From contig JAICIT010000049.1 in assembly GCA_025960445.1 (NCBI GenBank), positions 1 through 10,211 of the forward strand: 10,211 nucleotides of DNA, written 5' to 3'. This DNA comes from Bradyrhizobium sp. Lineage in GTDB: Bacteria > Pseudomonadota > Alphaproteobacteria > Rhizobiales > Xanthobacteraceae. The position numbers were made by a program, and so were the translations under genes. The notes below the pieces were generated by a model that saw nothing but the letters and a program-made list of their open reading frames with translations, had not been told where the DNA came from and made no database searches. Of the stretch, positions 1-7,147 are shown in pieces (the stretch's first letter is position 1; each line of letters begins with the position of its first letter).

Positions 1-275
1 CGTCGCAGCGCAAGGCGCATTTCGTCTCGGCGCTCTGTGTCGCCTGGCCTGACGGCCATTGCGAGGAAGTCGAGGCGCGCGCCGATGGCACGCTGGTTTG
101 GCCGCCGCGAGGCACGGCTGGTTTCGGTTACGATCCGATGTTCTTGCCCGATGGATACACGCGCACGTTCGGGGAGATGACCAGTATCGAGAAGCACGGC
201 CTGCCGCCGTTAGGCCTCGGGCTGTCGCATCGCGCCCGCGCCTTCGTCAAGCTCGCGGAGATCTGCCTTGACTAG
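1..275 (+). CDS. rdgB: RdgB/HAM1 non-canonical purine NTP pyrophosphatase, 3' part only
   Basis: This is the C-terminal 90 residues of an ITPase-family protein; the 5' end lies left of the window. The frame runs from base 3 to the TAG at 273-275. Family landmarks are visible: the GTAGFGYDP segment (nucleotide-binding loop), FGEMT, and near the end the SHR triplet at 225-233, which in this family helps recognise the purine base. The enzyme hydrolyses dITP, ITP and XTP to monophosphate and pyrophosphate in the cytoplasm, keeping deaminated purines out of DNA and RNA. The stop overlaps the start of hemW by 8 bp, so the two are very probably co-transcribed. In related genomes rph usually lies just upstream, outside this view. 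Identification is firm; the missing N-terminus cannot be assessed. Confidence 0.93.
   Translation, partial: SQRKAHFVSALCVAWPDGHCEEVEARADGTLVWPPRGTAGFGYDPMFLPDGYTRTFGEMTSIEKHGLPPLGLGLSHRARAFVKLAEICLD
257..260 (+). promoter_or_regulatory. Ribosome binding site deciding the TTG start of hemW
   Basis: GGAG lies inside the last codons of rdgB, 7 nt ahead of TTG at 268. No ATG or GTG in the hemW frame lies between this site and the conserved domain start with comparable spacing, so the TTG start is preferred. Its position inside rdgB suggests translational coupling. Confidence 0.6.
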
Positions 276-1461
276 CTCCCGAGTCCGCTTTTCACCGGAA
301 CAGCGAGACGCAAAAAGCGAAGCGTTCGGCGTTTACGTGCATTGGCCATTTTGCCTTTCGAAATGCCCGTACTGCGATTTCAACAGCCATGTCCGGCATG
401 CCCCGATCGACGAGGAACGATATGCACGCGCATTCGCCCGCGAAATCGAAACCATTGCGGCGCGCGCGCCCGGTCGGGAGGTATCCTCGATCTTTCTCGG
501 CGGCGGCACGCCATCGCTGATGCGCCCGCAAACCGTTGGCGCGATTCTGGATTCAATCGGCAGGCACTGGCGAGTGAGGCCGGACGTAGAGATCACGCTC
601 GAAGCAAACCCCACAAGCGTCGAGGCTACGCGCTTCGCCGGCTACCGCGCTGCCGGAGTCAATCGGGTTTCGCTCGGCGTTCAAGCGCTCGACGATCTCT
701 CATTGAAAGGGCTCGGACGCCTGCACACTGCGCGCGAAGCGCTGGAGGCGGTGGCGATCGCACGCAAAGCTTTCGACCGATACTCGTTCGACCTGATCTA
801 TGCCCGCCCGGACCAGACACCGAAGATGTGGGCGGAGGAGTTGAAGATTGCAATTGCCGAGGCGGCTGAGCATCTGTCGCTGTATCAACTGACGATCGAA
901 GAGGGCACGCCGTTTTTCGGATTGCATGCCGCCGGAAAGCTAGCGACGCCGGATGAAGCGAGTGCGCGTGCTCTTTACGACGTGACCCAGGAAGTCTGCT
1001 CCGCGCACGACTTGCCTGCATATGAGATTTCGAACCATGCGCGCGCTGGCGCGGAATGCCGGCATAATCTGGTTTACTGGCGCGGGGAGGAGTACGCCGG
1101 CATAGGCCCGGGCGCGCATGGGCGACTAGATATCGATGGCGTCCGGCACGCGATGGCGACTGAGAAGCGCCCCGAGCAGTGGCTGATGCGCGTGGAAGCC
1201 AGCGGTCACGGCCTCACAACCGACGATCGCCTCAACAGCGAAGAGCGGGCCGATGAATTCCTGCTGATGGGCCTGCGTCTCACCGAGGGCATCGATCCGA
1301 AACGCTATGCGGCGCTGTCGGGCCGCGGACTCGATCCACGACGCATTGCGGTGCTGCGGGAAGAGGGCGCCATCGCCGTCGATGAAGACGGCAGGCTTCG
1401 GGTTACCCAAGCCGGATTCCCGGTGCTTGATGCGGTGGTCGCAGATTTGGCCGCAGCGTGA
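268..1461 (+). CDS. hemW: Heme chaperone HemW (radical SAM, formerly called HemN-like oxidase)
   Basis: A 397-residue radical SAM protein. The cluster motif CxxxCxxC is C29-C33-C36, followed by D37-F38; the extra cysteine found after this motif in true coproporphyrinogen dehydrogenase HemN is absent. GGGTPS (78-83) is the SAM-binding glycine motif, LEANP follows, and HNLVYW (266-271) is a signature separating HemW from HemN. The C-terminal part carries the usual HemN_C domain (LMGLRL...GID). The family binds heme and delivers it to membrane heme proteins such as respiratory enzymes; it is not known to oxidise coproporphyrinogen. Translation begins at a TTG that overlaps the rdgB stop, with GGAG 7 nt upstream. 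Length is normal for the family. It ends 38 bp from the convergent lppC. Older annotations would call it oxygen-independent coproporphyrinogen III oxidase, which the motifs argue against. Confidence 0.93.
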   Translation: MTSSRVRFSPEQRDAKSEAFGVYVHWPFCLSKCPYCDFNSHVRHAPIDEERYARAFAREIETIAARAPGREVSSIFLGGGTPSLMRPQTVGAILDSIGRHWRVRPDVEITLEANPTSVEATRFAGYRAAGVNRVSLGVQALDDLSLKGLGRLHTAREALEAVAIARKAFDRYSFDLIYARPDQTPKMWAEELKIAIAEAAEHLSLYQLTIEEGTPFFGLHAAGKLATPDEASARALYDVTQEVCSAHDLPAYEISNHARAGAECRHNLVYWRGEEYAGIGPGAHGRLDIDGVRHAMATEKRPEQWLMRVEASGHGLTTDDRLNSEERADEFLLMGLRLTEGIDPKRYAALSGRGLDPRRIAVLREEGAIAVDEDGRLRVTQAGFPVLDAVVADLAAA

Positions 1462-1499
1462 CTTTTGAGGCGATCGCGCGTGGAAAGCGCGGCGACAAA

Positions 1500-2699
1500 T
1501 CACGCCCCAAAACTTTTCGGAGAACCGGCAACCGGCACGCCGCCACCCGATCCGACGCGCATGACAGCCAAGCCGCGCTCGTTGGTGCCGTCGGCGCGGA
1601 ATCGGAACAGACCGTCGATCCCGGCAAACCCGGATGGATTGATCAGCACGTCGGACGAAAATCGTTGCGGCCCCTGTGTCCGAGCCAACGCGGCGACGAG
1701 CGCAACCGCGTCATAGGCCAGCGTCGCGGTTCGCACTGGATCGGCGCCGTATTTGGCGCGGTAGCGAGCCGAGAAGCTGCGGAAGCCGGACGGATCGGGG
1801 GCGGCGTATAATCCGCCTTGCAAGGCAGGGCTCGCATAGACCCGCGGATTATCCCACAGCCCGGTGCCGAGGAGCTGGATATTTTTCAAGTTGGCGCCCG
1901 CCGCGGTTAGCGCATCGGCAACTGTCACCACCGAATCGCCGTCGTCGGCCATAAAGAGTACGTCCGCGGAGCCGAGCGCCTGCGCCACGGTACGCGCCGG
2001 AGCCGCGCGATCCCCGCCATATTTTTCAAACGCGACGATCCGGCCGCCGCGGCGTGCCACCGCCTGCTTGAAAGTCGCCTCAACCACCGTGCCGTATGCA
2101 TTTTCCGGCAGCAGCGCTGCGAATGATTTCTTTCCGATGCTCGCCGAGTATTCGACGATCCGGTTGACGTCCGACTCCGGCAGGAAACTCAACAGATAAA
2201 CGCCGCGTCCGGCCACGCTCGAATCCGTCGAGAATGCGATGACCGAGACGCCGCGCGCACGCGCCAGTTGAGCGGTGGCAGGTACTGAGGCTGCAAACAA
2301 CGGGCCCAGAATAATTTCAACGCCCTCCTCGAGCGCCTGTTGGGTCCCTTGTTGCGCGCCTTGCGGGCTGCCGGCATCATCCTTGATCAAGAGCTGGATG
2401 TTGGGATTCTGGAATTCCGCCAGCGCCATTTCGGCAGCGTTCTTCATCGATTGTGCGGCGACACCGGCATTTCCCGCTGCCGACAATGGCAAAATCAAGC
2501 CTACCTTGACCTGCCCCGTCCCAACCGCAAGTGGCTCCTGCTTCGGGCCAGCCGGCTCCGCGCCTTGCGAACCGAATTGGCTGAGGCTCTGCTGCACGCC
2601 CGCACACGCCCCGAGCAGCGGCGCGCCGAGGAGGAGACCCAGCGCAGTCCGCCGGGTAGCCCCAAAATCCATCGACTTGGGTTTGAGCGGCCCCACCAT
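1500..2699 (-). CDS. LppC/LpoA-like penicillin-binding protein activator, lipoprotein
   Basis: A 399-residue exported lipoprotein with a type 1 periplasmic-binding-protein fold. The chosen start (ATG at 2697-2699) has a GAG-rich site 5 nt upstream. It leaves a short n-region, the RR pair in TRRTALG, a hydrophobic stretch and a lipobox LGAC with the lipidated cysteine at residue 32. A Q/G/P-rich linker (about 33-63) leads to the binding fold (about 64-395, starting VKVGLILPLS). A longer reading from ATG 2774 adds 25 residues containing acidic residues and has no ribosome site; ATG 2672 is a third option. In E. coli, LpoA of this superfamily activates PBP1A from the outer membrane. LpoA also has an N-terminal TPR domain that is missing here, so activation of a penicillin-binding protein is inferred by family name only. 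An amino-acid-type ligand-binding role is the alternative. It is divergent from rsmI, as lpoA is in E. coli. Confidence 0.85.
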   Translation of the reverse strand: MVGPLKPKSMDFGATRRTALGLLLGAPLLGACAGVQQSLSQFGSQGAEPAGPKQEPLAVGTGQVKVGLILPLSAAGNAGVAAQSMKNAAEMALAEFQNPNIQLLIKDDAGSPQGAQQGTQQALEEGVEIILGPLFAASVPATAQLARARGVSVIAFSTDSSVAGRGVYLLSFLPESDVNRIVEYSASIGKKSFAALLPENAYGTVVEATFKQAVARRGGRIVAFEKYGGDRAAPARTVAQALGSADVLFMADDGDSVVTVADALTAAGANLKNIQLLGTGLWDNPRVYASPALQGGLYAAPDPSGFRSFSARYRAKYGADPVRTATLAYDAVALVAALARTQGPQRFSSDVLINPSGFAGIDGLFRFRADGTNERGLAVMRVGSGGGVPVAGSPKSFGA

Positions 2700-2704
2700 C
2701 ACAT

Positions 2705-2709
2705 CTCTT
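2705..2709 (-). promoter_or_regulatory. Ribosome binding site favouring the shorter lppC start
   Basis: On the minus strand AAGAG ends 5 nt before the ATG at 2697-2699. The alternative upstream ATG at 2772-2774 is preceded by sequence without any purine-rich Shine-Dalgarno match. This site and the more normal signal peptide decide the start, but only moderately. Confidence 0.45.
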
Positions 2710-2783
2710 TTCTCGACCGACCCAATCGGCAGGACGTCGATTCTCCCGGCATCAGGAGAGGCAGATTCAGGCATATTGTCGAC

Positions 2784-2795
2784 GGTTAGTTAACC
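2784..2795. promoter_or_regulatory. Near-palindrome GGTTA-GT-TAACC between lppC and rsmI
   Basis: Two 5-bp arms (GGTTA and TAACC) are separated by GT. The element is in the divergent control region, 85 bp upstream of the preferred lppC start and about 129 bp upstream of rsmI. It is AT-rich against its surroundings and could be an operator, but the arms are short enough to arise by chance and no regulator is identified. Confidence 0.25.
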
Positions 2796-2867
2796 AGAAC
2801 AAAAGGATTATGGCGATGCGGCGCGGTCCAATTGCATCACGGCTTCCCCAGCCATTGTGGGAGGCAG

Positions 2868-2894
2868 TGCTGGCCCACGCCAGCATCGTGGCGT
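2868..2894 (+). promoter_or_regulatory. Overlapping alternative hairpins upstream of rsmI
   Basis: TGCTGG (2868-2873) can pair with CCAGCA (2880-2885), and ACGCCA (2877-2882) with TGGCGT (2889-2894). GTGGG (2857-2861) can also pair with CCCAC (2874-2878). The pairings share bases, so they exclude each other. This could be a small leader switch or simply chance in GC-rich DNA. If transcription starts close to the rsmI ATG, none of this would be in the mRNA. Confidence 0.2.
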
Positions 2895-2923
2895 AAGCGC
2901 CGCGTTCCCTCTAGATTGCCGCA

Positions 2924-3883
2924 ATGCGCGCAAAAGCCACGTCCACAAATCGAACCGAACGCCCGGCGGAACCCGTGGCGCGCACGTTTGCAATTGGTGA
3001 GCAGGTCTTGACCGCGCCGAGACCGGTTCCCGGCCTTTATCTGGTCGCAACCCCCATCGGCAATCTCGGCGATATCACATTGCGGGCGCTGGAAACGTTG
3101 GCCTGGGCCGACCTCATCGCCTGTGAGGATACCCGGGTTACCCGCCGGCTGACCGAACGCTATGCTATCACCGCGCCGCTTAAATCCTACCACGAGCATA
3201 ACGCCGCGGTGGTCCGACCGGAGATCCTGGCAAGGCTCTCACAGGGCGAATCGGTGGCCTTGGTATCGGACGCCGGCACGCCTTTGATTTCCGACCCCGG
3301 GTTCAAGCTGGTTCGCGAAGCATCCGCGGCAGGTCATCAGGTGTTCGCCGTGCCTGGGGCATCATCGGTGTTGAGCGCGCTATCGGTTGCGGCGTTGCCG
3401 ACCGACCGGTTCTTCTTCGAGGGCTTCTTGCCGACCAAGCAGACCGCAAGGCGCGCGCGGCTCGCCGAGATTGCGCGAATCGAGGCGACCATTGTGATCT
3501 TCGAATCCGGAAGCCGGGTGCAAAATGCGCTGCGCGATCTCGCCGACATCATGGGGCTTCGTGACGCCGCGATCTGTCGCGAAATGACGAAAATGCACGA
3601 GGAAATCACGCGCGCGCCGATTGCTGAATTGGCGCGAACGGCTGACGGCCTCGAGACGAGAGGCGAATTCGTGCTGGTGATTGGCCCGCCGGCGGCCGAT
3701 ATGCAAGCAATGAGCGACGACGAGCTGGACGAAGTGCTGCGGCGCTCGCTTCAACGCGATAGCGTCAAGGATGCAGTCGCCCATGCGGCGGAATTATCCG
3801 GGCGGCCGCGCCGGGAAATTTACGCACGAGCGCTCGACCTCGCCAAGGAAATAGCTGCGAAAGGCGAGCATGGCCAAGGCTGA
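2924..3883 (+). CDS. rsmI: 16S rRNA (cytidine(1402)-2'-O)-methyltransferase RsmI
   Basis: A 319-residue tetrapyrrole-methylase-fold enzyme. After an unconserved 36-residue N-terminal extension, the family core begins [16 protein letters not shown] (37-52). E68-D69-T70-R71 and the SAM-site signature [12 protein letters not shown] (115-126) follow, then the GFLPTK and FESGSR segments and the acidic EMTKMHEEI motif. It methylates the 2'-hydroxyl of C1402 in the ribosomal P site using S-adenosylmethionine; RsmH normally adds the N4 methyl on the same base. The start is uncertain: there is no Shine-Dalgarno before ATG 2924, and a GTG at 2975 is possible. The core is unaffected. Its end overlaps yraN by 14 bp, so the two are co-transcribed. 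The C-terminal region (about 265-319) is the extra helical part common in this family. Confidence 0.93.
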   Translation: MRAKATSTNRTERPAEPVARTFAIGEQVLTAPRPVPGLYLVATPIGNLGDITLRALETLAWADLIACEDTRVTRRLTERYAITAPLKSYHEHNAAVVRPEILARLSQGESVALVSDAGTPLISDPGFKLVREASAAGHQVFAVPGASSVLSALSVAALPTDRFFFEGFLPTKQTARRARLAEIARIEATIVIFESGSRVQNALRDLADIMGLRDAAICREMTKMHEEITRAPIAELARTADGLETRGEFVLVIGPPAADMQAMSDDELDEVLRRSLQRDSVKDAVAHAAELSGRPRREIYARALDLAKEIAAKGEHGQG

Positions 3884-4283
3884 CGATATTGCCCCACCCG
3901 AGAAGGTAGCGAAGGTCGCATCGCCTGAGCGCATCGCCGCGTTTAGAACGGGGCTTTCCGCCGAAGCGCGTGCCGCCGCTTTCCTGATGGCGAAAGGCTA
4001 TCGTATCCTGGCAAAACGCTTTCGCACCCGCTATGGCGAGATCGATATCGTGGCGAGGCGACGTAATCTGCTGGCGTTTGTTGAGGTGAAGGCCCGTGCG
4101 ACGCTTGATGATGCCGCCTATGCGGTGACGGCGCGCCAGCAGGCACGCATCATCGAAGCCGCGCAGGCTTGGCTGATCGCCCATCCCGAACAGGCGGATT
4201 TCGAGCTGCGTTTTGACGCGATGTTGATCGCTCCGCGGCGGCTGCCGCGTCATTTGCTCGCGGCATTCGACGCCAGCACCTGA
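3870..4283 (+). CDS. YraN/UPF0102 family nuclease-like protein
   Basis: A 137-residue protein of the UPF0102 (YraN) family. After an N-terminal stretch unlike the family core, the conserved part runs from [10 protein letters not shown] to the end. The PD-(D/E)XK-type active-site pattern is complete: G-E57-I-D59 and, after a short loop, E72-V-K74, followed by the usual RQQARI segment. The fold resembles Holliday junction resolvases and restriction endonucleases, but no reaction is firmly established for the family. The ATG lies within the last codons of rsmI, overlapping it by 14 bp, and the distance to gshB is 58 bp. The pairing with rsmI is widely conserved (yraL/yraN in E. coli). Identity as a family member is secure; biochemical function is not. 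Confidence 0.92.
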   Translation: MAKADDIAPPEKVAKVASPERIAAFRTGLSAEARAAAFLMAKGYRILAKRFRTRYGEIDIVARRRNLLAFVEVKARATLDDAAYAVTARQQARIIEAAQAWLIAHPEQADFELRFDAMLIAPRRLPRHLLAAFDAST

Positions 4284-4341
4284 CTCCATTCTCAATCCAC
4301 TCCGGAAATTCAATCAACCAGGGCAACTTGCGGATCGAGCC

Positions 4342-5289
4342 ATGAAACTGAACGTCGCCGTCCAGATGGATCCCATCGCGCGCATCAACATCGGCGGCGA
4401 TTCGACATTCGCATTGTTGCTGGAAGCGCAAAAGCGCGGTCACGCGGTCTCTTACTACACTCCCGACAAGCTCTCGCTACGCGGCGATGAAGTGGTCGCG
4501 CCTGTTCAGAAACTCGATGTCCGGGATGAACCCGGCAATCATTTCACGCTGGGCGAGCCGCGGCGCGAGTCTCTGTCCGGGTTCGATGTCGTCCTGCTGC
4601 GGCAGGACCCCCCGTTCGATCTCGCCTACATCACCTCGACGCACCTTCTGGAGCGGATACATCCGAAAACACTGGTGGTGAACGACCCCGCCAGCGTGCG
4701 TAACGCGCCGGAAAAGATTTTCGTGATGGATTTTCCGCAGCTCATGCCGCCAACCCTGATCTCGAGGGATTTAGACGAGATCAACGCGTTCCGGGCGGAG
4801 CACGGCGCGGTGGTGATGAAGCCGCTGCACGGCCACGGAGGTGCGGCGGTGTTTCGGGTGATGCCGCAGGACATGAATTTCGGGTCGCTGTTCGACATGT
4901 TTTCCGTGACGTTTCGCGAACCATGGGTGATCCAGCGCTTTCTTCCCGAGGTCAAACGCGGCGACAAGCGTATTATCCTGGTCGACGGCGAATTCGCGGG
5001 CGCGGTCAACCGCGTTCCGGCCGCGGACGATCTGCGGTCCAACATGGTGCGCGGCGGGGCGGCGCAGGCTGCCGATCTCACCTCGCGCGAACGCGAAATC
5101 TGCGCTGAGCTAGGCCCGGCGCTACGCCAGCGCGGGCTGTTGTTTGTCGGCATCGACGTGATCGACGACTATCTCACCGAGATCAACGTCACCTCGCCGA
5201 CCGGCATTCGCGCCGTTTTGCGGCTCGGCGGCCCCGACGTTGCCGCCCAAATCTGGAATGTCATCGAAAAGAAGCGGGCCACACGCTGA
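4342..5289 (+). CDS. gshB: Glutathione synthetase
   Basis: A 315-residue ATP-grasp ligase, essentially the same length as E. coli GshB (316). Visible landmarks are the N-terminal QMDP, the RQDPPFD segment, the glycine-rich ATP loop M159-[18 protein letters not shown], and the magnesium ligands D272, E280 and N282 (in [12 protein letters not shown]), aligned with D273, E281 and N283 of the E. coli enzyme. It joins gamma-glutamylcysteine to glycine with ATP in the cytoplasm, the last step of glutathione synthesis; gshA is not in the window. Only a weak purine-rich site precedes the ATG. The 58-bp gap after yraN holds no recognisable terminator, so it may be read from the rsmI promoter. Confidence 0.96.
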   Translation: MKLNVAVQMDPIARINIGGDSTFALLLEAQKRGHAVSYYTPDKLSLRGDEVVAPVQKLDVRDEPGNHFTLGEPRRESLSGFDVVLLRQDPPFDLAYITSTHLLERIHPKTLVVNDPASVRNAPEKIFVMDFPQLMPPTLISRDLDEINAFRAEHGAVVMKPLHGHGGAAVFRVMPQDMNFGSLFDMFSVTFREPWVIQRFLPEVKRGDKRIILVDGEFAGAVNRVPAADDLRSNMVRGGAAQAADLTSREREICAELGPALRQRGLLFVGIDVIDDYLTEINVTSPTGIRAVLRLGGPDVAAQIWNVIEKKRATR

Positions 5290-5351
5290 TTAGCCTCGCG
5301 AGGATTAGCGCCAACCCCTTTTGACTGCGCCGGACCGGGGACGGGCTAATC
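5288..5351. repeat. GATTAGC direct and inverted repeats before comM
   Basis: GATTAGCC at 5288-5295 and GATTAGC at 5303-5309 are direct copies with a 15-bp period. GGCTAATC at 5344-5351 is the inverted partner (8 bp exact to the first copy, 7 bp to the second). Between the direct copies lies the palindrome CCTCGCGAGG (5294-5303). The inverted copy overlaps the proposed -10 element of comM, and the first overlaps the gshB stop. The arrangement could be an operator or a transcript hairpin. No matching regulator is known to me. Confidence 0.4.
5321..5350 (+). promoter_or_regulatory. Probable sigma-70-type promoter for comM
   Basis: TTGACT (5321-5326) matches five of six bases of the -35 consensus. 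After an 18-bp spacer, GCTAAT (5345-5350) matches four of six of the -10 consensus. Transcription would start near 5357, leaving a leader of about 80 nt before the comM ATG at 5438. Found by eye, not scored against a matrix. Confidence 0.45.
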
Positions 5352-5426
5352 TTGCGTCTCCATGTCAGGCTACGTTCTCTTAATGTTCTTGATCCCGTTC
5401 GGGCTTTGCGCTACCTTTGGTTGTGC

Positions 5427-5430
5427 GAGG
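5427..5430 (+). promoter_or_regulatory. Ribosome binding site deciding the comM start
   Basis: GAGG sits 7 nt before ATG 5438. The frame can be extended 7 codons to a TTG at 5417, but that would place this strong site inside the gene, and the family N-terminus begins with the MVQRV of the ATG start. Confidence 0.75.
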
Positions 5431-5437
5431 GGGCGGA

Positions 5438-6976
5438 ATGGTACAGCGGGTTTCCACCGTAGCTTTTGAAGGGATTGAGGCCCGCGCGGTCGACGTGCAG
5501 GTGCAGGTCGCGCCCGGGTTGCCGGCCTTCGCCATTGTGGGCCTGCCCGACAAGGCGGTGTCCGAAGCGCGCGAGCGGGTGCGCTCGGCGCTGATCGCGT
5601 CGGGGTTGGCGCTACCGGCGCGGCGAATTACCGTCAATCTCGCGCCCGCCGACCTGCCCAAGGAAGGCAGCCATTACGACCTCCCGATCGCGCTCGGCCT
5701 GATGGCGGCGATCGGCGCGATTCCGCCGGACGCGCTTTCCGGCTTCACCGTACTTGGCGAACTCGGCCTGGATGGATCGATCGCGGCGGTGGCTGGCGCA
5801 TTGCCGGCGGCGATCGGCGCGAATTCGCGCGAAGAGGGGCTGATTTGCCCGGCTGCATGTGGAGCGGAAGCGGCCTGGGCGAGCCCGGATATCCAGATCG
5901 TCGCCGCCAATTCGCTGATCCAGATCGCCAACCACTTCAAGGGCACGCAGGTGCTGTCGCGCCCGCAGCCCAAGGTGCGCGAGGCCGAAACCAATTTGCT
6001 CGATCTGCGCGACATCAAGGGTCAGGAGAGCGCCAAGCGCGCGCTCGAAATCGCCGCCGCCGGCGGGCATCATCTGCTGATGGTCGGCTCCCCCGGCGCG
6101 GGCAAGTCGATGTTGGCGGCGCGCTTGCCCTCGATCCTGCCGCCGCTGTCGCCGTCCGAGTTGCTCGAAGTATCGATGATCGCCTCTGTCGCGGGCGAGA
6201 TCCAGGGTGGCGCGCTTACGGCTCGGCGGCCATTTCGCAGCCCTCATCATTCAGCCAGCATGGCCGCGCTGACCGGCGGAGGCATGCGCGCCAGGTCAGG
6301 CGAAATCTCCTTGGCGCACCAGGGGGTGCTGTTTCTGGATGAGCTGCCGGAATTCGATACGCGCGTGCTGGACTCGTTGCGTCAGCCTCTGGAAAACGGC
6401 GAGGTCTCGGTTTCGCGCGCCAATCACCGCGTCACCTACCCGGCGCGTTTCATGCTGGTCGCGGCGATGAATCCTTGCCGGTGCGGCCATGCCTATGAGC
6501 CCGGCTTTGCATGCAAACGCGGACGAACCGAGCGCTGCACCTCGGATTATCAAGCCCGGATATCAGGCCCGCTGATGGATCGAATCGACCTGCGCATCGA
6601 AGTGCCGGCCGTGACCGCCGCCGACCTGATTTTGCCACCTGCCGCCGAGGGATCGGCCGAGGTCGCAGCTCGGGTCGCCGCAGCGCGCGACATTCAGCTC
6701 AAGCGTTACGCATCGGCCGGATTGCCTCACATCCGGACCAACGCCGAAGCGCCGGCGGCGCTGCTGGAGACCATCGCACAGCCGGACGCCCAGGGTTTGA
6801 AATTGCTGCGCGATGCGTCCGAGACCATGCGGTTGTCGGCGCGCGGCTATCATCGCGTGCTGCGCGTTGCGCGTACGCTCGCCGATCTCGACGGAGCGCA
6901 CGATATTGGCCGGCTGCATCTGGCCGAAGCGCTGTCGTACCGGGCACTTGCCGAGGACGTGCGGCGCGCGGCCTGA
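5438..6976 (+). CDS. comM: ComM/YifB family AAA+ ATPase (Mg-chelatase-like)
   Basis: A 512-residue protein, close to the 506 of E. coli YifB. The N-terminal domain (about 1-165) has the Lon-protease-like ChlI fold and starts VSTVAFEGIEA. The AAA+ module follows with Walker A GSPGAGKS (217-224) and Walker B FLDE (D301-E302). NPCRCG, with C347 and C349 and later C359 and C367, forms the conserved cysteine cluster ahead of the RISGPLMDRIDL segment. A Mg-chelatase C-terminal domain ends the protein. In Vibrio cholerae ComM is a hexameric DNA helicase that drives branch migration when single-stranded DNA is integrated during natural transformation; homologues also occur in species not known to be competent. 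It is not part of magnesium chelatase despite the name. A strong ribosome site and a promoter-like pair lie upstream, and the stop codon lies inside a 12-bp hairpin. Confidence 0.94.
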   Translation: MVQRVSTVAFEGIEARAVDVQVQVAPGLPAFAIVGLPDKAVSEARERVRSALIASGLALPARRITVNLAPADLPKEGSHYDLPIALGLMAAIGAIPPDALSGFTVLGELGLDGSIAAVAGALPAAIGANSREEGLICPAACGAEAAWASPDIQIVAANSLIQIANHFKGTQVLSRPQPKVREAETNLLDLRDIKGQESAKRALEIAAAGGHHLLMVGSPGAGKSMLAARLPSILPPLSPSELLEVSMIASVAGEIQGGALTARRPFRSPHHSASMAALTGGGMRARSGEISLAHQGVLFLDELPEFDTRVLDSLRQPLENGEVSVSRANHRVTYPARFMLVAAMNPCRCGHAYEPGFACKRGRTERCTSDYQARISGPLMDRIDLRIEVPAVTAADLILPPAAEGSAEVAARVAAARDIQLKRYASAGLPHIRTNAEAPAALLETIAQPDAQGLKLLRDASETMRLSARGYHRVLRVARTLADLDGAHDIGRLHLAEALSYRALAEDVRRAA

Positions 6977-6998
6977 ACTCGACGGAAGTTCAGGCCGC
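6968..6998 (+). terminator. Perfect 12-bp hairpin across the comM stop codon
   Basis: Left arm 6968-6979 (GCGGCCTGAACT) and right arm 6987-6998 are exact reverse complements with a 7-nt loop (CGACGGA). The comM TGA (6974-6976) is in the left arm. The stem is strong enough for an intrinsic terminator, but no T-run follows on either strand. It may instead end transcription weakly, protect the 3' end of the message, or act with Rho. Confidence 0.5.
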
Positions 6999-7021
6999 CG
7001 AGACCAACTCGCACTGCTCTC

Positions 7022-7037
7022 TTAACTTTGCATTAAC
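7022..7037 (+). promoter_or_regulatory. CtrA-type binding box TTAA-N7-TTAAC
   Basis: TTAA (7022-7025), seven bases, then TTAA (7033-7036) followed by C match the full consensus for the alphaproteobacterial cell-cycle regulator CtrA. The box is in the gap between comM and the hybrid kinase, 110 bp before the kinase ATG. A GANTC site for CcrM methylation (7132-7136) lies between the box and the start. I could not place a convincing -10 element, so activation and repression are both possible. Confidence 0.55.
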
Positions 7038-7136
7038 CATGTTTTCACGGCAGCGCGTGAAGTCCCGCGGCCTCAAGCAGTTCGCAATCTCGCCCATCCA
7101 TCGTCTGGCCGGGACAGGGCGCGTCAATAGAGATTC

Positions 7137-7140
7137 AAGG
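7137..7140 (+). promoter_or_regulatory. Ribosome binding site of the hybrid kinase
   Basis: AAGG lies 7 nt before the ATG at 7148, which supports this start over the internal ATG at residue 29, which would fall within the first membrane segment. Confidence 0.5.
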
Positions 7141-7147
7141 CATCGGC

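Noticed and set aside
268..1461. Coproporphyrinogen III dehydrogenase HemN
   Set aside because: The extra cysteine after CxxxCxxC is missing and the HNxxYW signature of HemW is present.
1475..1491. CGCGC/GCGCG stem between hemW and lppC as a terminator
   Set aside because: It has only a 5-bp stem of simple alternating CG and no T-run on either strand; too weak to call.
2275..2793. 172-codon plus-strand frame opposite lppC
   Set aside because: It is antisense to the signal peptide and binding fold of lppC, which are clearly the coding strand.
5379..5393. TTAA-N7-GATC before comM as a second CtrA box
   Set aside because: Only the first half-site matches; the second half has the wrong bases.
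5612..6250. 212-codon open frame on the minus strand opposite comM
   Set aside because: It is antisense to the conserved ATPase core, its composition is dominated by Arg, Gly and Ala, and no promoter or ribosome site supports it.
5438..6976. Magnesium chelatase subunit ChlI/BchI of a photosynthesis cluster
   Set aside because: The domain order and length are those of ComM/YifB, and no bacteriochlorophyll genes are nearby.
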